A DNA stretch of 61,589 nucleotides from Lachnospira sp. (GTDB lineage: Bacteria; Bacillota; Clostridia; Lachnospirales; Lachnospiraceae). The notes beneath the pieces are model-generated. The model was given only the letters and a program-made list of their open reading frames with translations. It was not told the DNA's origin and ran no database searches. Below, piece by piece: positions 24,861-34,753 of this stretch (position 1 is the stretch's first letter; every line of letters begins with the position of its first letter). The position numbers were made by a program, and so were the translations under genes. The DNA lies in NCBI GenBank assembly GCA_015057605.1, contig SVDX01000015.1, positions 1-61,589 of the forward strand, read 5' to 3'.

Positions 24861-26180
24861 TTACTTTCTCATGCTAGCCATGATATTTCTTCTCATAGCC
24901 TTAATATTTTGTGTTAAATGTCTCTTAGCAGGACAAATGTATGAACATGAACCACATTCTACACACTCCATACCATTAAGACCCATAAAGCCCTCTTTAT
25001 CGCCTCTTTGCGCTAATGCCGCAAGCTTAGATGGAATAATTCTTTCTGGACAGACCTCAACGCATCTACCACATCTTATACATGCACTTGGCTCTACCTT
25101 TGCTACATAATCTTCTTCTAATACAAGAAGTGATGCACTACCCTTTGTTACAGGTACATCAAGCGAAGACATTGCAAATCCCATCATAGGACCACCTGAA
25201 ATGAATTTTACTGCATCCTTTTTAAGTCCGCCTGCTGCTTCTATAAGCTGACGATAATTCATACCAAGATATACATAAAAGTTGCCAGGATTATTAACTA
25301 AAGCTCCTGTTACTGTTACAATTCTCTTAGTTAATGGCCAGCCTTCAATAACTGCATTATAAATTGATACGATTGTATCAATATTATGAACTATACAGCC
25401 TGCATCTGCTGGTAACATTTTTGAGTTAATCTCTCTTTTTGTTGTAGCATAAATTAAAGTTCTTTCACCACCCTGTGGATACTTTGTCTTAACTGGCTTT
25501 ACGCTAATTCTTTCTTCATCTTTAACAAGTTCTGAAATCTTTTTAATTGCATCTGGTTTATTGTCCTCAATAGCAATATAGCCAACTGCATTTTTAAATA
25601 GTTTAAGAACAATCTTTAAACCGCCCACAACTCTTTCAGGCTCTTCAATCATTCTTCTGTAGTCTGATGTAAGATATGGCTCACATTCAGCACCATTAAC
25701 AATGATGTACTCAATCGCATCAATATTCTTAGGAGTAAGCTTTACATTAGTCGGGAAGCCTGCACCACCCATACCAACAACACCTGCATCCTTAATAACG
25801 TTGCGAATGTCATCATCTGTCAATTCATCTAATGGTTTAGTATTAGCTGAATAATCAACAGTCTTGTACTCTCCGTCATTCTCAATGACAATTGAATTAA
25901 CCATTCCGCCTGTAGCTACAAGACGAGGCTCAATAGCCTTTACTGTTCCTGAAACTGAAGAATGTATGTTAGCGGATACAAATCCGCCTGCAGCCGCAAT
26001 AAGCTGACCTTCTAACACATAGTCTCCCTTTGCAACAACAGGAGTAGCAGGCGCACCTATATGTTGTGATAAAGGATATACCATATCACCAATAGGCTTT
26101 AATTCTACGATAGGACTGTCTTTTGACAATTCTTTACCATCGTGCGGATGAACGCCACCCTTGAAAGTTAAATTGCTCAT
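24861..26180 (-). CDS. rnfC: Electron transport complex protein RnfC
   Basis: NADH/NAD-binding peripheral subunit of Rnf. 439 residues: N-terminal beta-barrel region with FKGGVHPHDGKELS, the Rossmann-like NADH/FMN part with VGMGGAGFPTNVK and VNGAECEPYLTSDYR, and two C-terminal [4Fe-4S] motifs CIRCGRCVEVCP and CVECGSCSYICP. First gene of the six-gene operon in the C-D-G-E-A-B order typical of Clostridia. No clear consensus promoter was found in the 145-base divergent gap to the YprB-like gene. Confidence 0.97.
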   Translation of the reverse strand: MSNLTFKGGVHPHDGKELSKDSPIVELKPIGDMVYPLSQHIGAPATPVVAKGDYVLEGQLIAAAGGFVSANIHSSVSGTVKAIEPRLVATGGMVNSIVIENDGEYKTVDYSANTKPLDELTDDDIRNVIKDAGVVGMGGAGFPTNVKLTPKNIDAIEYIIVNGAECEPYLTSDYRRMIEEPERVVGGLKIVLKLFKNAVGYIAIEDNKPDAIKKISELVKDEERISVKPVKTKYPQGGERTLIYATTKREINSKMLPADAGCIVHNIDTIVSIYNAVIEGWPLTKRIVTVTGALVNNPGNFYVYLGMNYRQLIEAAGGLKKDAVKFISGGPMMGFAMSSLDVPVTKGSASLLVLEEDYVAKVEPSACIRCGRCVEVCPERIIPSKLAALAQRGDKEGFMGLNGMECVECGSCSYICPAKRHLTQNIKAMRRNIMASMRK

Positions 26181-26325
26181 TTCCTTTTACCCTTCCTTCT
26201 CTCTTATTTGGACATAAGCCTATACAATAAGTTTACCTTAAAATCGGATAAAAATCTACTTTTTTTTACATTAAAAGTATTATATAATTTAATACATAGC
26301 AAAATATTTTGGAGAACTGAAAAAT

Positions 26326-27396
26326 ATGCAACTAATCACCGAAAAAATCCAGTCAAATTTGGATATTTCTTCCCTTTTAAAATTAAAAAATGAAGAATTT
26401 GTTATCTTCGATATAGAAACAACAGGATTGTCATCAAAAACCTCTAATATTTATCTTATTGGTTATATCTTATATACTGATAATGGTTTTGAACTTCGCC
26501 AATTTTTTTCTGATAGTTATGATGATGAAAGTAACGTCCTTGAAGCATTTTTTAAAGATATTAAAGATAAAAAATATATTATATCCTATAACGGCAATGG
26601 TTTTGATATACCATATATCAATAATAAGGCCGAATTCTATAAGCTAAATTATAATCTTTCATGCTTTACAAGCATTGATTTATATCGTTTTGTAATTCAG
26701 TATAAATCACTTTTTAAATTGATTAATTACAAGCAACCTACTGTTGAGGAGTTTTTAAAAATAGATAGAAAAGATTGTTTAAGTGGTGGCGAGCTAATTG
26801 ATTACTACAAGGAATACTTAAAAACTAATGATGTGCATTTATTAAAATACCTTTTGCTCCATAATCACGATGATTTAACAGGTCTTTTTGATTTGATATC
26901 AATTCTTAAATATATAAATACCTTTAATTGTGAGTTTGAGGATATCAGCATAACTGATATGGATACCCATATTATTATAAATGCGCTACTGCCTTACAAG
27001 CTTCCAAGCAGGCTTTCATTTTCAAATGAATTTGCATATATAAGCATTTCAGACAATATGCTTAAGCTAAAAACAGATATTATAAATGATACGCTTAAGC
27101 ATTTCTTTGAAAATTATAAGGAATATGTATACCTTCCTGCTGAGGACAACGCAATTCATATAAGTGTAGGGCAATATGTCGACAAAGCCTATAAACAAAA
27201 GGCTTGCAAAGAAAATTGTTATACAAAACGTAATGGACGTTTTATAAAGCAGGCTCAAAAATCATCACAGCCTGCATATGGCTATGATTACAGTACCAAA
27301 AATGTATATATCAAACTTACAGATGCATTTACTTTAGATAAGCAAGCTTTAACAGAATATGTAAGAAATGTAATCAATAACATAAAAAAGCTATAA
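26326..27396 (+). CDS. YprB-type ribonuclease H-like exonuclease
   Basis: 356-residue protein with a DnaQ/RNase H-fold domain: FDIETTG (D29, E31), the NGNGFDIPYI second motif, and HNHDDLTGLFDL with the catalytic His-Asp pair, matching the RNase_H_2/YprB family (predicted 3'-5' exonuclease of nucleic acid). The C-terminal 130 residues are not recognised. It stands alone on the plus strand, divergent from rnfC; GGAG lies 11 bases before ATG. Substrate unknown. Confidence 0.85.
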   Translation: MQLITEKIQSNLDISSLLKLKNEEFVIFDIETTGLSSKTSNIYLIGYILYTDNGFELRQFFSDSYDDESNVLEAFFKDIKDKKYIISYNGNGFDIPYINNKAEFYKLNYNLSCFTSIDLYRFVIQYKSLFKLINYKQPTVEEFLKIDRKDCLSGGELIDYYKEYLKTNDVHLLKYLLLHNHDDLTGLFDLISILKYINTFNCEFEDISITDMDTHIIINALLPYKLPSRLSFSNEFAYISISDNMLKLKTDIINDTLKHFFENYKEYVYLPAEDNAIHISVGQYVDKAYKQKACKENCYTKRNGRFIKQAQKSSQPAYGYDYSTKNVYIKLTDAFTLDKQALTEYVRNVINNIKKL

Positions 27397-27417
27397 CCAC
27401 ACTTGGTTATAGCTTTT
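27386..27417. terminator. Bidirectional terminator between yprB-like gene and cheR
   Basis: Perfect 14-bp stem AAAAGCTATAACCA / TGGTTATAGCTTTT with loop CACT, overlapping the yprB-like stop codon and followed by T-rich sequence on both sides. Confidence 0.9.
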
Positions 27418-27429
27418 ATTTTATAATAT

Positions 27430-28209
27430 CTAATTTTTTCTATAAAAGAACGATTTATGTGAAGTAAAATCAAATTCTCTATACTTCATAATCTGTTCCG
27501 TACTTCCAATGAACAAATATCCACCAGATTTTAATGATTGGCTAAATTTAGCATATATATTTTCCTTAGCTTCCTCCGTAAAGTATATAAGTACATTACG
27601 GCATACAATTAAATCATAGCCTTCCTGATACTTATCAGCAAGTAAATCATGTCGTCTAAACTCAACTGCCTGCTTGATATTATCATTAATTCTATATGTA
27701 TTCTCGTTAAGCTTCGTAAAATGCTTATCTAACAAATCCTTTGGTACGTTCTTGACACTGTTTGCCTGATAAACTCCAGCCTTCGCAGCCTCAATTATCT
27801 TAGTATCAATATCCGTAGCATGTATCTTAATCTTATTAAGCGGTATATACTTAGAAAGTAGCATTACCAAAGTATATGGTTCATCACCAGTTGAACATGC
27901 CGCACTCCAAATCTTAAGTGGTGCCGTTGTATTCTTCATAAGCTCTGGTAAAACTAAATTTTCAAGCACACCCCATTGTGTAGGATTTCTGAAAAATTCT
28001 GATATGTTAATTGTCATATAACTCAAGAATTCATCATATACATCCTTTTGCGTTTTAATAGCCTGAAAATACCCACTGTATCCTCCATAGCCCTTTCGGG
28101 TTATTAGGGTGTCTAGTCTTCTTTTCATTTGCTGTTCTTTGTATGAATTAAGATCAATACCTGAATATCTCAATATATCAGCTTTAAATTCTTCATAACT
28201 GCCCAGCAT
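27430..28209 (-). CDS. cheR: CheR-type chemoreceptor glutamate methyltransferase
   Basis: AdoMet-dependent methylation of receptor glutamates during adaptation. From the ATG at 28209 (GAGG eight bases upstream; the ATG at 28266 lies inside the S1 gene) the product has 259 residues with the N-terminal helical domain, the NISEFFRNP motif at 68-76, AdoMet loop IWSAACSTGDEPYTL (100-114), HATDID and LIVCRNVLIYFTEEAK. No other chemotaxis gene is adjacent; it follows the S1 gene at 25 bases and may be transcribed with it. Confidence 0.94.
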   Translation of the reverse strand: MLGSYEEFKADILRYSGIDLNSYKEQQMKRRLDTLITRKGYGGYSGYFQAIKTQKDVYDEFLSYMTINISEFFRNPTQWGVLENLVLPELMKNTTAPLKIWSAACSTGDEPYTLVMLLSKYIPLNKIKIHATDIDTKIIEAAKAGVYQANSVKNVPKDLLDKHFTKLNENTYRINDNIKQAVEFRRHDLLADKYQEGYDLIVCRNVLIYFTEEAKENIYAKFSQSLKSGGYLFIGSTEQIMKYREFDFTSHKSFFYRKN

Positions 28210-28234
28210 AAAAAACACCTCTCTGGTACATAAA

Positions 28235-29356
28235 TTATTCAGCTGTTTCCTCAGTAGCTTCTTCAACTACTTCTTCAACTGCTTCTTCAGCTTCTTTTAC
28301 AGGTTCAGGCAAAAGAGCTTTGATACTTACACTTATCTTCTTCTCTTCTGCATCAAAATCTACAACCTTAGCTGTTACCTGTTGTCCAACCTTTAAAGCA
28401 TCTGCTGGCTTTTCAATATGTTCTCTTGCGATTTGAGAAACATGTAATAATGCATCGATGCCTGTTTCTAATGCAATAAATGCACCAAAATCTGTCATTC
28501 TTGCAACTTCACCAGTTACTTCTGTGCCTACAGCATATTTTTCTGCTGCGTTAAGCCATGGATTCTGATCTTCATACTTTAAGCTAAGTGCAATCTTGTC
28601 ACCAGAAATCTCTTTAATGTAAGCCTTAACTGTATCTCCTACTTTATATAATTTCTTAGGATTTTCAATTCTTCCCCATGACATCTCAGAGATATGTAAT
28701 AACCCATCTGCGCCACCAAGGTCAATAAATGCACCAAAATCTGTTACATTCTTAACAACGCCTTCAACTGTCATGCCTTCTTTAATACTTGCAAATAATT
28801 CTTTTTGCTTTTCAGCCTTCTTTGCTACGATTAATTGCTTGCAATCACCAATAATTCTTCTTCTCTTTGGATTGAACTCGCTTATAACAAATTCAACTGT
28901 AGCACCTGCATATTTTGATAAATCTTTTTCGTAAGTATCTGAAACTAAGCTTGCAGGAATAAATACTCTTGTTTCATCTACTATAACGCTTAAACCGCCT
29001 GAAAGAACTTCCTTAACCTCTGCAGTAAGAACTTCTTTATTCTCGAAAGCCTCTTCTAATCTCTTGCTTCCATTCTCAGCCACAAGTCTCTTATAAGTTA
29101 ATAACACCTGACCTTCTCCATCATTAACCTTAAGTACCTTAGCCTGCATTGAATCACCTACAGAAACGACTGTACGAAGATCGACATTTGGTGTGTTTGT
29201 GTACTCGTTACGCGAAATAATACCGTCTGCTTTGTAGCCAATGTTTAAGATGATTTCATCTTCCTTGACATCAATAACAGTGCCTTCTACAACCTCTCCT
29301 GTATGAATTGTCTTAAGTGTGCCTTCCAGCATTTGTTCAAAACTTAATTCTGACAT
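28235..29356 (-). CDS. rpsA: Ribosomal protein S1-like (four S1 domains)
   Basis: RNA-binding protein of the S1 family. ATG at 29356 (GAGGAGG nine bases upstream) gives 373 residues starting MSELSFEQMLEG. Four S1 repeats can be traced (about 17-90, 105-175, 190-260, 275-350); the third and fourth carry TDFGAFIDLGG and TDFGAFIALETG. The tail is a Glu-rich acidic stretch. Four domains match Firmicute S1 homologues, shorter than the six of Escherichia. It overlaps the end of the Cmk-IspH gene by 20 bases; in several Clostridia IspH and S1 are fused into one protein. Confidence 0.93.
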   Translation of the reverse strand: MSELSFEQMLEGTLKTIHTGEVVEGTVIDVKEDEIILNIGYKADGIISRNEYTNTPNVDLRTVVSVGDSMQAKVLKVNDGEGQVLLTYKRLVAENGSKRLEEAFENKEVLTAEVKEVLSGGLSVIVDETRVFIPASLVSDTYEKDLSKYAGATVEFVISEFNPKRRRIIGDCKQLIVAKKAEKQKELFASIKEGMTVEGVVKNVTDFGAFIDLGGADGLLHISEMSWGRIENPKKLYKVGDTVKAYIKEISGDKIALSLKYEDQNPWLNAAEKYAVGTEVTGEVARMTDFGAFIALETGIDALLHVSQIAREHIEKPADALKVGQQVTAKVVDFDAEEKKISVSIKALLPEPVKEAEEAVEEVVEEATEETAE

Positions 29357-30833
29357 TAGTATGAACCTCCTCAATAATATTTTTTGGGGTAGACGCCCCA
29401 GCTGTAATACCTATACTATTTGATTCCTTATAAAGACTCATATCAAGATCGTTACAAGTTTGTATATAGGCAGTATTATCACATTCGCTTTTACATATCT
29501 CATAAAGCTTACGGGTGTTAGAACTACTGTTAGAGCCAATCACTATCATAGCATCAACTGCTTTAGCAATCTCTTTTGCTTCCTTTTGTCGTTCCTCCGT
29601 TGCATTACAAATAGTATTACGAACACTACTATTGTAACCTTTTTTTACAAAAATTTCAACTAAATCTTCGAATTTCTTGTAATTAAATGTCGTCTGTGAT
29701 ACAATACATATTTTCTTTTGCTTGTCTATACTTAATTTGTTTATACTTTCCTCTGAATCTACAACAAATGTATCCGTATTAGACCAGCCTTTAATACCTT
29801 CAACTTCTGGATGTCCGTCATTGCCTATAATAACAATTGTAGCTCCACTTTTGCTTTCTTCATCTACTATTTTGTGTATCTTTTTAACAAATGGACAGGT
29901 TGCATCAATTACGTTATAGCCTTTTTCCTCAAGCATTTGATGAATTTTCCTCGAAACGCCATGTGATCTGATTATAATTGTTGCACCCTTTTGAATCTTA
30001 TCTAATTCTTCCAATGTATTTATTGTAAATACATTATTCTTTTCTAAATCCTTTACAACCTCTTCATTATGGATTATAGGTCCTAAGGTATATACTGTAT
30101 TTTCTTTTCCATTTTCATAAGCTATATCAACTGCTCTTTTGACACCGAAACAAAAGCCTGCTGTTTTGGCAAGCCTGACCTTTGTAAGCCTAATAATTTT
30201 ATCAGTAACCTCTTCAATTGTCATATCTGATGAATCAACTAAAATCGCATCCTCAGCTTGTCTTAATGGTGAAATTTCACGATTCATATCTCTGTAATCT
30301 CTATCTTCAATATCTGCTTTAATATCTTCAAGATTACATTCTTCATTTTTTTCAAGAAGTTCTTTGTATCTTCTTTGTGCTCTTGCTTCTACACTCGCTG
30401 TAAGATACACCTTTACATCCGCATCTACAAGAACATGTGTGCCAATATCTCTTCCGTCCATTACAACATTATTTGTCTTGCCAAGCTTTCTTTGTAGTTC
30501 GACTAATTTTTCTCTAACCTTTTTATAGGCACTTGTTACTGATGCTGTATTGCCTACTTCTTCTGTTCTTAAAAATGCAGTTACATTTTCACCATTTAAA
30601 TATACCTGCTGTGCATCATTTTCATATTTGATTGCAATATCAATATTCTGACAAGCCTCATTTACAGCTAACTCATCATAAATATCTATTTTATTTTTCA
30701 CAAAATATAAAGCCATTGCTCTATACATAGCACCAGTATCAACATAAATATAATCAAGTTTTTTCGCTACACGCTTTGCTATTGTACTTTTACCCGCACC
30801 TGCAGGTCCATCAATTGCTATCTGATAAGACAT
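29337..30833 (-). CDS. Fused cytidylate kinase / IspH (HMBPP reductase)
   Basis: 498 residues combining two enzymes. Residues 1-220 are CMP/dCMP kinase: P-loop GPAGAGKST (9-17), YVDTGAMYRAM, MDGRDIGTHV and ARAQRRYKEL. Residues 221-498 are the Fe-S enzyme IspH, which reduces HMBPP to IPP/DMAPP at the end of the MEP pathway: three cluster cysteines C228 (GFCFGVKRA), C313 (DATCPFV) and C409 (NTICNATEERQ), with HGVSR and IGITAGAST. No stop, start or frameshift separates the two parts. The spacing of cysteines matches free-standing IspH. ATG start; the 3' end overlaps the S1 gene. Confidence 0.94.
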   Translation of the reverse strand: MSYQIAIDGPAGAGKSTIAKRVAKKLDYIYVDTGAMYRAMALYFVKNKIDIYDELAVNEACQNIDIAIKYENDAQQVYLNGENVTAFLRTEEVGNTASVTSAYKKVREKLVELQRKLGKTNNVVMDGRDIGTHVLVDADVKVYLTASVEARAQRRYKELLEKNEECNLEDIKADIEDRDYRDMNREISPLRQAEDAILVDSSDMTIEEVTDKIIRLTKVRLAKTAGFCFGVKRAVDIAYENGKENTVYTLGPIIHNEEVVKDLEKNNVFTINTLEELDKIQKGATIIIRSHGVSRKIHQMLEEKGYNVIDATCPFVKKIHKIVDEESKSGATIVIIGNDGHPEVEGIKGWSNTDTFVVDSEESINKLSIDKQKKICIVSQTTFNYKKFEDLVEIFVKKGYNSSVRNTICNATEERQKEAKEIAKAVDAMIVIGSNSSSNTRKLYEICKSECDNTAYIQTCNDLDMSLYKESNSIGITAGASTPKNIIEEVHTNVRIKF

Positions 30834-30863
30834 TTTTATATTTCCTTCCCATATTAAATAATA

Positions 30864-32090
30864 CTATCTAAGTAATCCTGCTACGTAGCCTGTCGCCCAA
30901 GCTATTTGTAGATTATGACCACCGGTAAGTGCATCTAAATCAAGCACTTCACCTGCAAAATATATATTTTTAGCAAGCTTAGATTCCATTGTTTTAGGAT
31001 TAATCTGCTTTACATCAATCCCACCCTTGGTAATGATAGCTTCATTATAATCTCTAAGCCCTGTAAGTGTCAATTCAAAGCCCTTAATTAGCTTTACCAA
31101 ATTTTCTCTTTGAACCTTCGAAATTTCATTAACTTTCTTCTCCGGCAAAATGCCACTGCGCTCTATAATCACACTAATTAATTTTGAAGGCAACAGTTTG
31201 TCCAAAGCATTCTTAAACTGCTTATTTTTAAATTCCTCAAAATCCCTTAATATACGTGCATCTAATTGTTCAAATGTAAGCGCCGGCTTTAAATCTATCA
31301 TTAACTTTAGAGTTTTTTGACGAAGTATAGGTGCAATATAGCTACTTGCACTTATTATAACTGGACCACTAACACCAAAATGTGTAAATAACATTTCGCC
31401 AAATTCTCTATATAGCTCTTTTTCATTATCAAAAATACTTATCTCAATATTTTTCAGGCTTAGTCCCTGCATTTGCCTTGCATACGCTTCTTTTACGTTA
31501 AATGGCACTAACGATGGATACAGACTTGTTATATTATGTCCAATTTTTTTTGCAAATTCATAGCCTTCACCCGTTGAACCTGTACTTGGATATGAAAGTC
31601 CACCTGTTGCAACAACCAGACTATCTGCGTATAATGTATCACCCTTATGAGTTACAATAGCGCTAAATGCTCCTTCTTTTATCAAAACATCTTTTACCGT
31701 AGTATTGTATAATATATCTACACCTAAACGTCTTAGCTCCTTTGACAACGTAGTTATTACATCTGATGATTTGTCACTTTCAGGAAATACACGTTCTCCA
31801 CGCTCTATTTTAGTTCTAAGTCCCAATTCCTCAAAAAATCCTATTGTATCCCAATTTGAAAATTCATTGTATGCACTGTACAAAAATTTAGGATTACTTG
31901 TTATAAATGTAAACAAATCCTCCGTTGCACAAGCATTTGTGATGTTACAACGACCCTTTCCTGTTATATATAATTTTTTACCAATTTTCTCATTCTTTTC
32001 AACAAGGACTACATTGTGTCCATTCCTTGCAGCAGTAATCGCAGCCATACATCCTGCTGCTCCGCCACCTATAACTATTACTTTACTCAT
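30864..32090 (-). CDS. NAD(P)/FAD-dependent oxidoreductase (BaiN/HI0933 family)
   Basis: 408-residue flavoprotein with the dinucleotide-binding loop GGGAAGCMAAITAARNG (8-24) and E at the end of the second strand (VVLVEKNEKIGKK), the GKGRCNITNA motif, and a C-terminal GGHNLQIAWATGYVAG that closes the FAD site. This is the HI0933/YhiN family, one member of which (BaiN) has been proposed in bile-acid reduction; the reaction here is unknown. RBS AGGACGG. It lies 30 bases upstream of cmk-ispH in the same direction and follows the oad terminator. Confidence 0.88.
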   Translation of the reverse strand: MSKVIVIGGGAAGCMAAITAARNGHNVVLVEKNEKIGKKLYITGKGRCNITNACATEDLFTFITSNPKFLYSAYNEFSNWDTIGFFEELGLRTKIERGERVFPESDKSSDVITTLSKELRRLGVDILYNTTVKDVLIKEGAFSAIVTHKGDTLYADSLVVATGGLSYPSTGSTGEGYEFAKKIGHNITSLYPSLVPFNVKEAYARQMQGLSLKNIEISIFDNEKELYREFGEMLFTHFGVSGPVIISASSYIAPILRQKTLKLMIDLKPALTFEQLDARILRDFEEFKNKQFKNALDKLLPSKLISVIIERSGILPEKKVNEISKVQRENLVKLIKGFELTLTGLRDYNEAIITKGGIDVKQINPKTMESKLAKNIYFAGEVLDLDALTGGHNLQIAWATGYVAGLLR

Positions 32091-32113
32091 AATATTCCGT
32101 CCTGAAATTATTT

Positions 32114-32147
32114 AAAAAAGGCGAAACGCATAAATGCATTTCGCCTT
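32114..32147 (-). terminator. Terminator of the decarboxylase operon
   Basis: Stem AAGGCGAAA(C)GCA / TGC(A)TTTCGCCTT with one mismatch and loop TAAA, followed on the minus strand by TTTTAAATA. It lies just after the oadA-like stop. Confidence 0.9.
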
Positions 32148-32159
32148 ATAAAATACATA

Positions 32160-33560
32160 TTATACCGGATATGCTTTATTTTCGTTATCCGCAACATTAG
32201 CATCAACCTTTGTTTGTTGTGCTTCTCTGTACTTAAAGAATTCTGTTGCTACAGCTGGGAATAATGCGTATGATAATACGTCTTCATCCTGTTGCTTATA
32301 TTGAGCAATTTCCTTCTCAAATTTAGCAAGCTGTGGCTCAATTAAATCTGCTGGTCTACATGTAATTGGTTCTACATCGCCAATACACTTCTTTTGAACC
32401 TCTTTGTTAAATGGCTTAATTGTCTGACCAAATTCACCTGAAAGAATCTTTTTAGATTCCTTAGTTGCAATCTTATATCTTTCACCATTAATTACATTTA
32501 ATACAGCCTGTGTACCAACGATTTGTGATGAAGGTGTAACAAGTGGTGGTTCACCAAAGTCCTTACGAACATTTGGAATTTCTTCTAATACATCATAGTA
32601 CTTATCTTCTGCCTTGAAGTCCTTAAGCTGTGACACAAGGTTAGAAAGCATACCACCTGGTACTTGATATAATAAAGTCTTAATATTAACACCCATAACC
32701 TTTGGATTTAATAAACCTGTCTTTAATGCATCTTCCTGCATTGGTCTGAAGTAATCAGCTATTTCAGCAAGTAAGTTTTGATCTAAACCTGTATCATATT
32801 CTGTACCCTTGAATGTTTCTACCATAACTTCTGTTGCTGGCTGACTTGTACCCATAGCAAATGGTGACATTGCAGTATCAATAACATCTACACCTGCTTC
32901 TACTGCCTTTAAGTATGTCATTGAAGCAACACCTGATGTATAGTGAGTATGAAGCTGAATTGGTAAGCTTGTGCCTTCCTTTAATGCTTCTACTAATTCT
33001 GTAGCCTTGTAAGGTAATAATAAACCTGCCATATCCTTAATACAGATTGAGTTTGCACCCATATCTTCAATCTTCTTAGCTGTTTCTTTCCAGTAATCTA
33101 ATGTGTATGCATCGCCTAATGTATAAGATAATGCAATCTGGGCATGACCATTTTCCTTATTAGCAGCCTTAACAGCTGTTTCTAAGTTACGAAGGTCATT
33201 GAAACAGTCGAAAATACGAATGATATCAATACCATTTGCAATTGACTTTTGTACAAAATATTCAACAACGTCATCAGAATAATGGTTGTAGCCTAAAATA
33301 TTCTGACCTCTGAATAACATTTGTAATTTTGTGTTCTTGAATCCATCTCTTAACTTTCTAAGTCTTTCCCATGGATCTTCCTTTAAAAATCTAAGTGATG
33401 CATCAAATGTAGCACCGCCCCAACACTCTACCGAATGATAACCAACCTTATCCATCTTATCGATGATAGGTAACATTTGTTCTGTTGACATTCTTGTAGC
33501 TATAAGTGACTGGTGAGCATCACGCAATACTGTTTCTGTAATTTTAATTGGTTTTGCCAT
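32160..33560 (-). CDS. oadA: Oxaloacetate decarboxylase alpha / pyruvate carboxylase subunit B-type carboxyltransferase
   Basis: 466-residue carboxyltransferase that moves CO2 between oxaloacetate (or pyruvate) and biotin. The aldolase-type TIM barrel has LRDAHQSLIATRM, ECWGGATFDASLRFL, FRGQNILGYNHY and the KDMAGLL and HTHYTSG metal/biotin-site motifs. The C-terminal biotin domain of full OadA is missing; the separate carrier encoded two genes upstream must supply it, as in the transcarboxylase 5S subunit. Last gene of a five-gene operon. Strong RBS AAGGAGG. Confidence 0.93.
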   Translation of the reverse strand: MAKPIKITETVLRDAHQSLIATRMSTEQMLPIIDKMDKVGYHSVECWGGATFDASLRFLKEDPWERLRKLRDGFKNTKLQMLFRGQNILGYNHYSDDVVEYFVQKSIANGIDIIRIFDCFNDLRNLETAVKAANKENGHAQIALSYTLGDAYTLDYWKETAKKIEDMGANSICIKDMAGLLLPYKATELVEALKEGTSLPIQLHTHYTSGVASMTYLKAVEAGVDVIDTAMSPFAMGTSQPATEVMVETFKGTEYDTGLDQNLLAEIADYFRPMQEDALKTGLLNPKVMGVNIKTLLYQVPGGMLSNLVSQLKDFKAEDKYYDVLEEIPNVRKDFGEPPLVTPSSQIVGTQAVLNVINGERYKIATKESKKILSGEFGQTIKPFNKEVQKKCIGDVEPITCRPADLIEPQLAKFEKEIAQYKQQDEDVLSYALFPAVATEFFKYREAQQTKVDANVADNENKAYPV

Positions 33561-33579
33561 CTATATGTCCTCCTTGAGA

Positions 33580-34728
33580 TTAAATACCAAATATTGCCAT
33601 AAATGTACCTGCAGCAACTGCTGTACCGATAACACCTGCAACATTAGGTCCCATAGCATGCATTAATAAGAAATTAGTAGGGTCTGCTTCAGCACCAACT
33701 TTTTGTGATACTCTGGCAGCCATAGGTACCGCAGAAACACCTGCTGAACCAATAAGAGGATTAACCTTACCCTTTGTAACCTTACACATAATCTTACCAA
33801 ACAATACACCTGCTGCTGTACCAAATGCAAACGCGATAAGACCAAGTGCAACAATCTTTAATGTTGTAAGCTTTAAGAACGCTTCTGCACTTGTTGTAGC
33901 ACCTACTGATGTACCAAGTAAGATAACTACTATATACATAAGAGCATTTGAAGCTGTTTCTGTAAGTTGCTTTACAACACCTGATTCTCTAAATAAGTTA
34001 CCTAACATAAGCATACCAACAAGTGGTGCTGTTGTAGGTAAAATAAGTACTACTACTGTTGTAACGATAATAGGGAATAAAATTTTTTCAAGTTTAGATA
34101 CAGGTCTTAACTGTTCCATCTTAATCTTTCTTTCTTCCTTAGTTGTTAACAACTTCATAATAGGTGGCTGAATAATTGGTACTAATGACATATATGAATA
34201 CGCCGCAACTGCAATTGGTCCCATAAACTCAGTCTGTCCAAGCTTACCAGCAAGGAAGATTGATGTAGGGCCATCTGCACCACCAATAATTGAGATAGCT
34301 GCCGCTGCTTTATCATTAAAGCCCATTAATATAGCCATAAAGTATGCTGCAAAAATACCAAACTGTGCTGCAGCACCTAATAAGAAACTCTTTGGATTTG
34401 CAATAAGCGGACCAAAGTCTGTCATCGCACCTACACCCAAGAAAATAAGTGAAGGAAGGATACTCCATTCATCCAATAAGTAAAAATAATGTAACAAACC
34501 GCCTACACCATTTTCAGCATCTTTAGCTGCAATCATAATATCAGGATATAAGTTAACCAAAAGCATACCAAATGAAATTGGCACTAATAACAATGGTTCA
34601 TATCCCTTTTTAATTGCAAGATATAAAAATACAAATGCAACTAACACCATTAAATAGTTGCCCCATGTTAAATTAAAAAACGCTGACTGATGTATGAGGT
34701 TTTCTAATGTTTCCATAATTCCGTTCAT
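33580..34728 (-). CDS. oadB: Sodium ion-translocating decarboxylase beta subunit
   Basis: 382-residue polytopic membrane protein (about nine to eleven helices) that decarboxylates carboxybiotin and exports Na+. The Na+-channel motif [15 protein letters not shown] is present, as are [18 protein letters not shown] and [21 protein letters not shown] near the end. Family length. GGAGG six bases before ATG. Which carboxyltransferase loads its biotin (the MmdA-like or the OadA-like one) cannot be told. Confidence 0.95.
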   Translation of the reverse strand: MNGIMETLENLIHQSAFFNLTWGNYLMVLVAFVFLYLAIKKGYEPLLLVPISFGMLLVNLYPDIMIAAKDAENGVGGLLHYFYLLDEWSILPSLIFLGVGAMTDFGPLIANPKSFLLGAAAQFGIFAAYFMAILMGFNDKAAAAISIIGGADGPTSIFLAGKLGQTEFMGPIAVAAYSYMSLVPIIQPPIMKLLTTKEERKIKMEQLRPVSKLEKILFPIIVTTVVVLILPTTAPLVGMLMLGNLFRESGVVKQLTETASNALMYIVVILLGTSVGATTSAEAFLKLTTLKIVALGLIAFAFGTAAGVLFGKIMCKVTKGKVNPLIGSAGVSAVPMAARVSQKVGAEADPTNFLLMHAMGPNVAGVIGTAVAAGTFMAIFGI

Positions 34729-34753
34729 ATGAAACCTCCAAATTGTTAATTGA

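Noticed and set aside
26181-26325. Possible promoters for rnfC and the YprB-like gene
   Set aside because: Several TATAAT-like strings occur in this AT-rich gap, but none is paired with a -35 hexamer at 16-18 bases, so no site is called.
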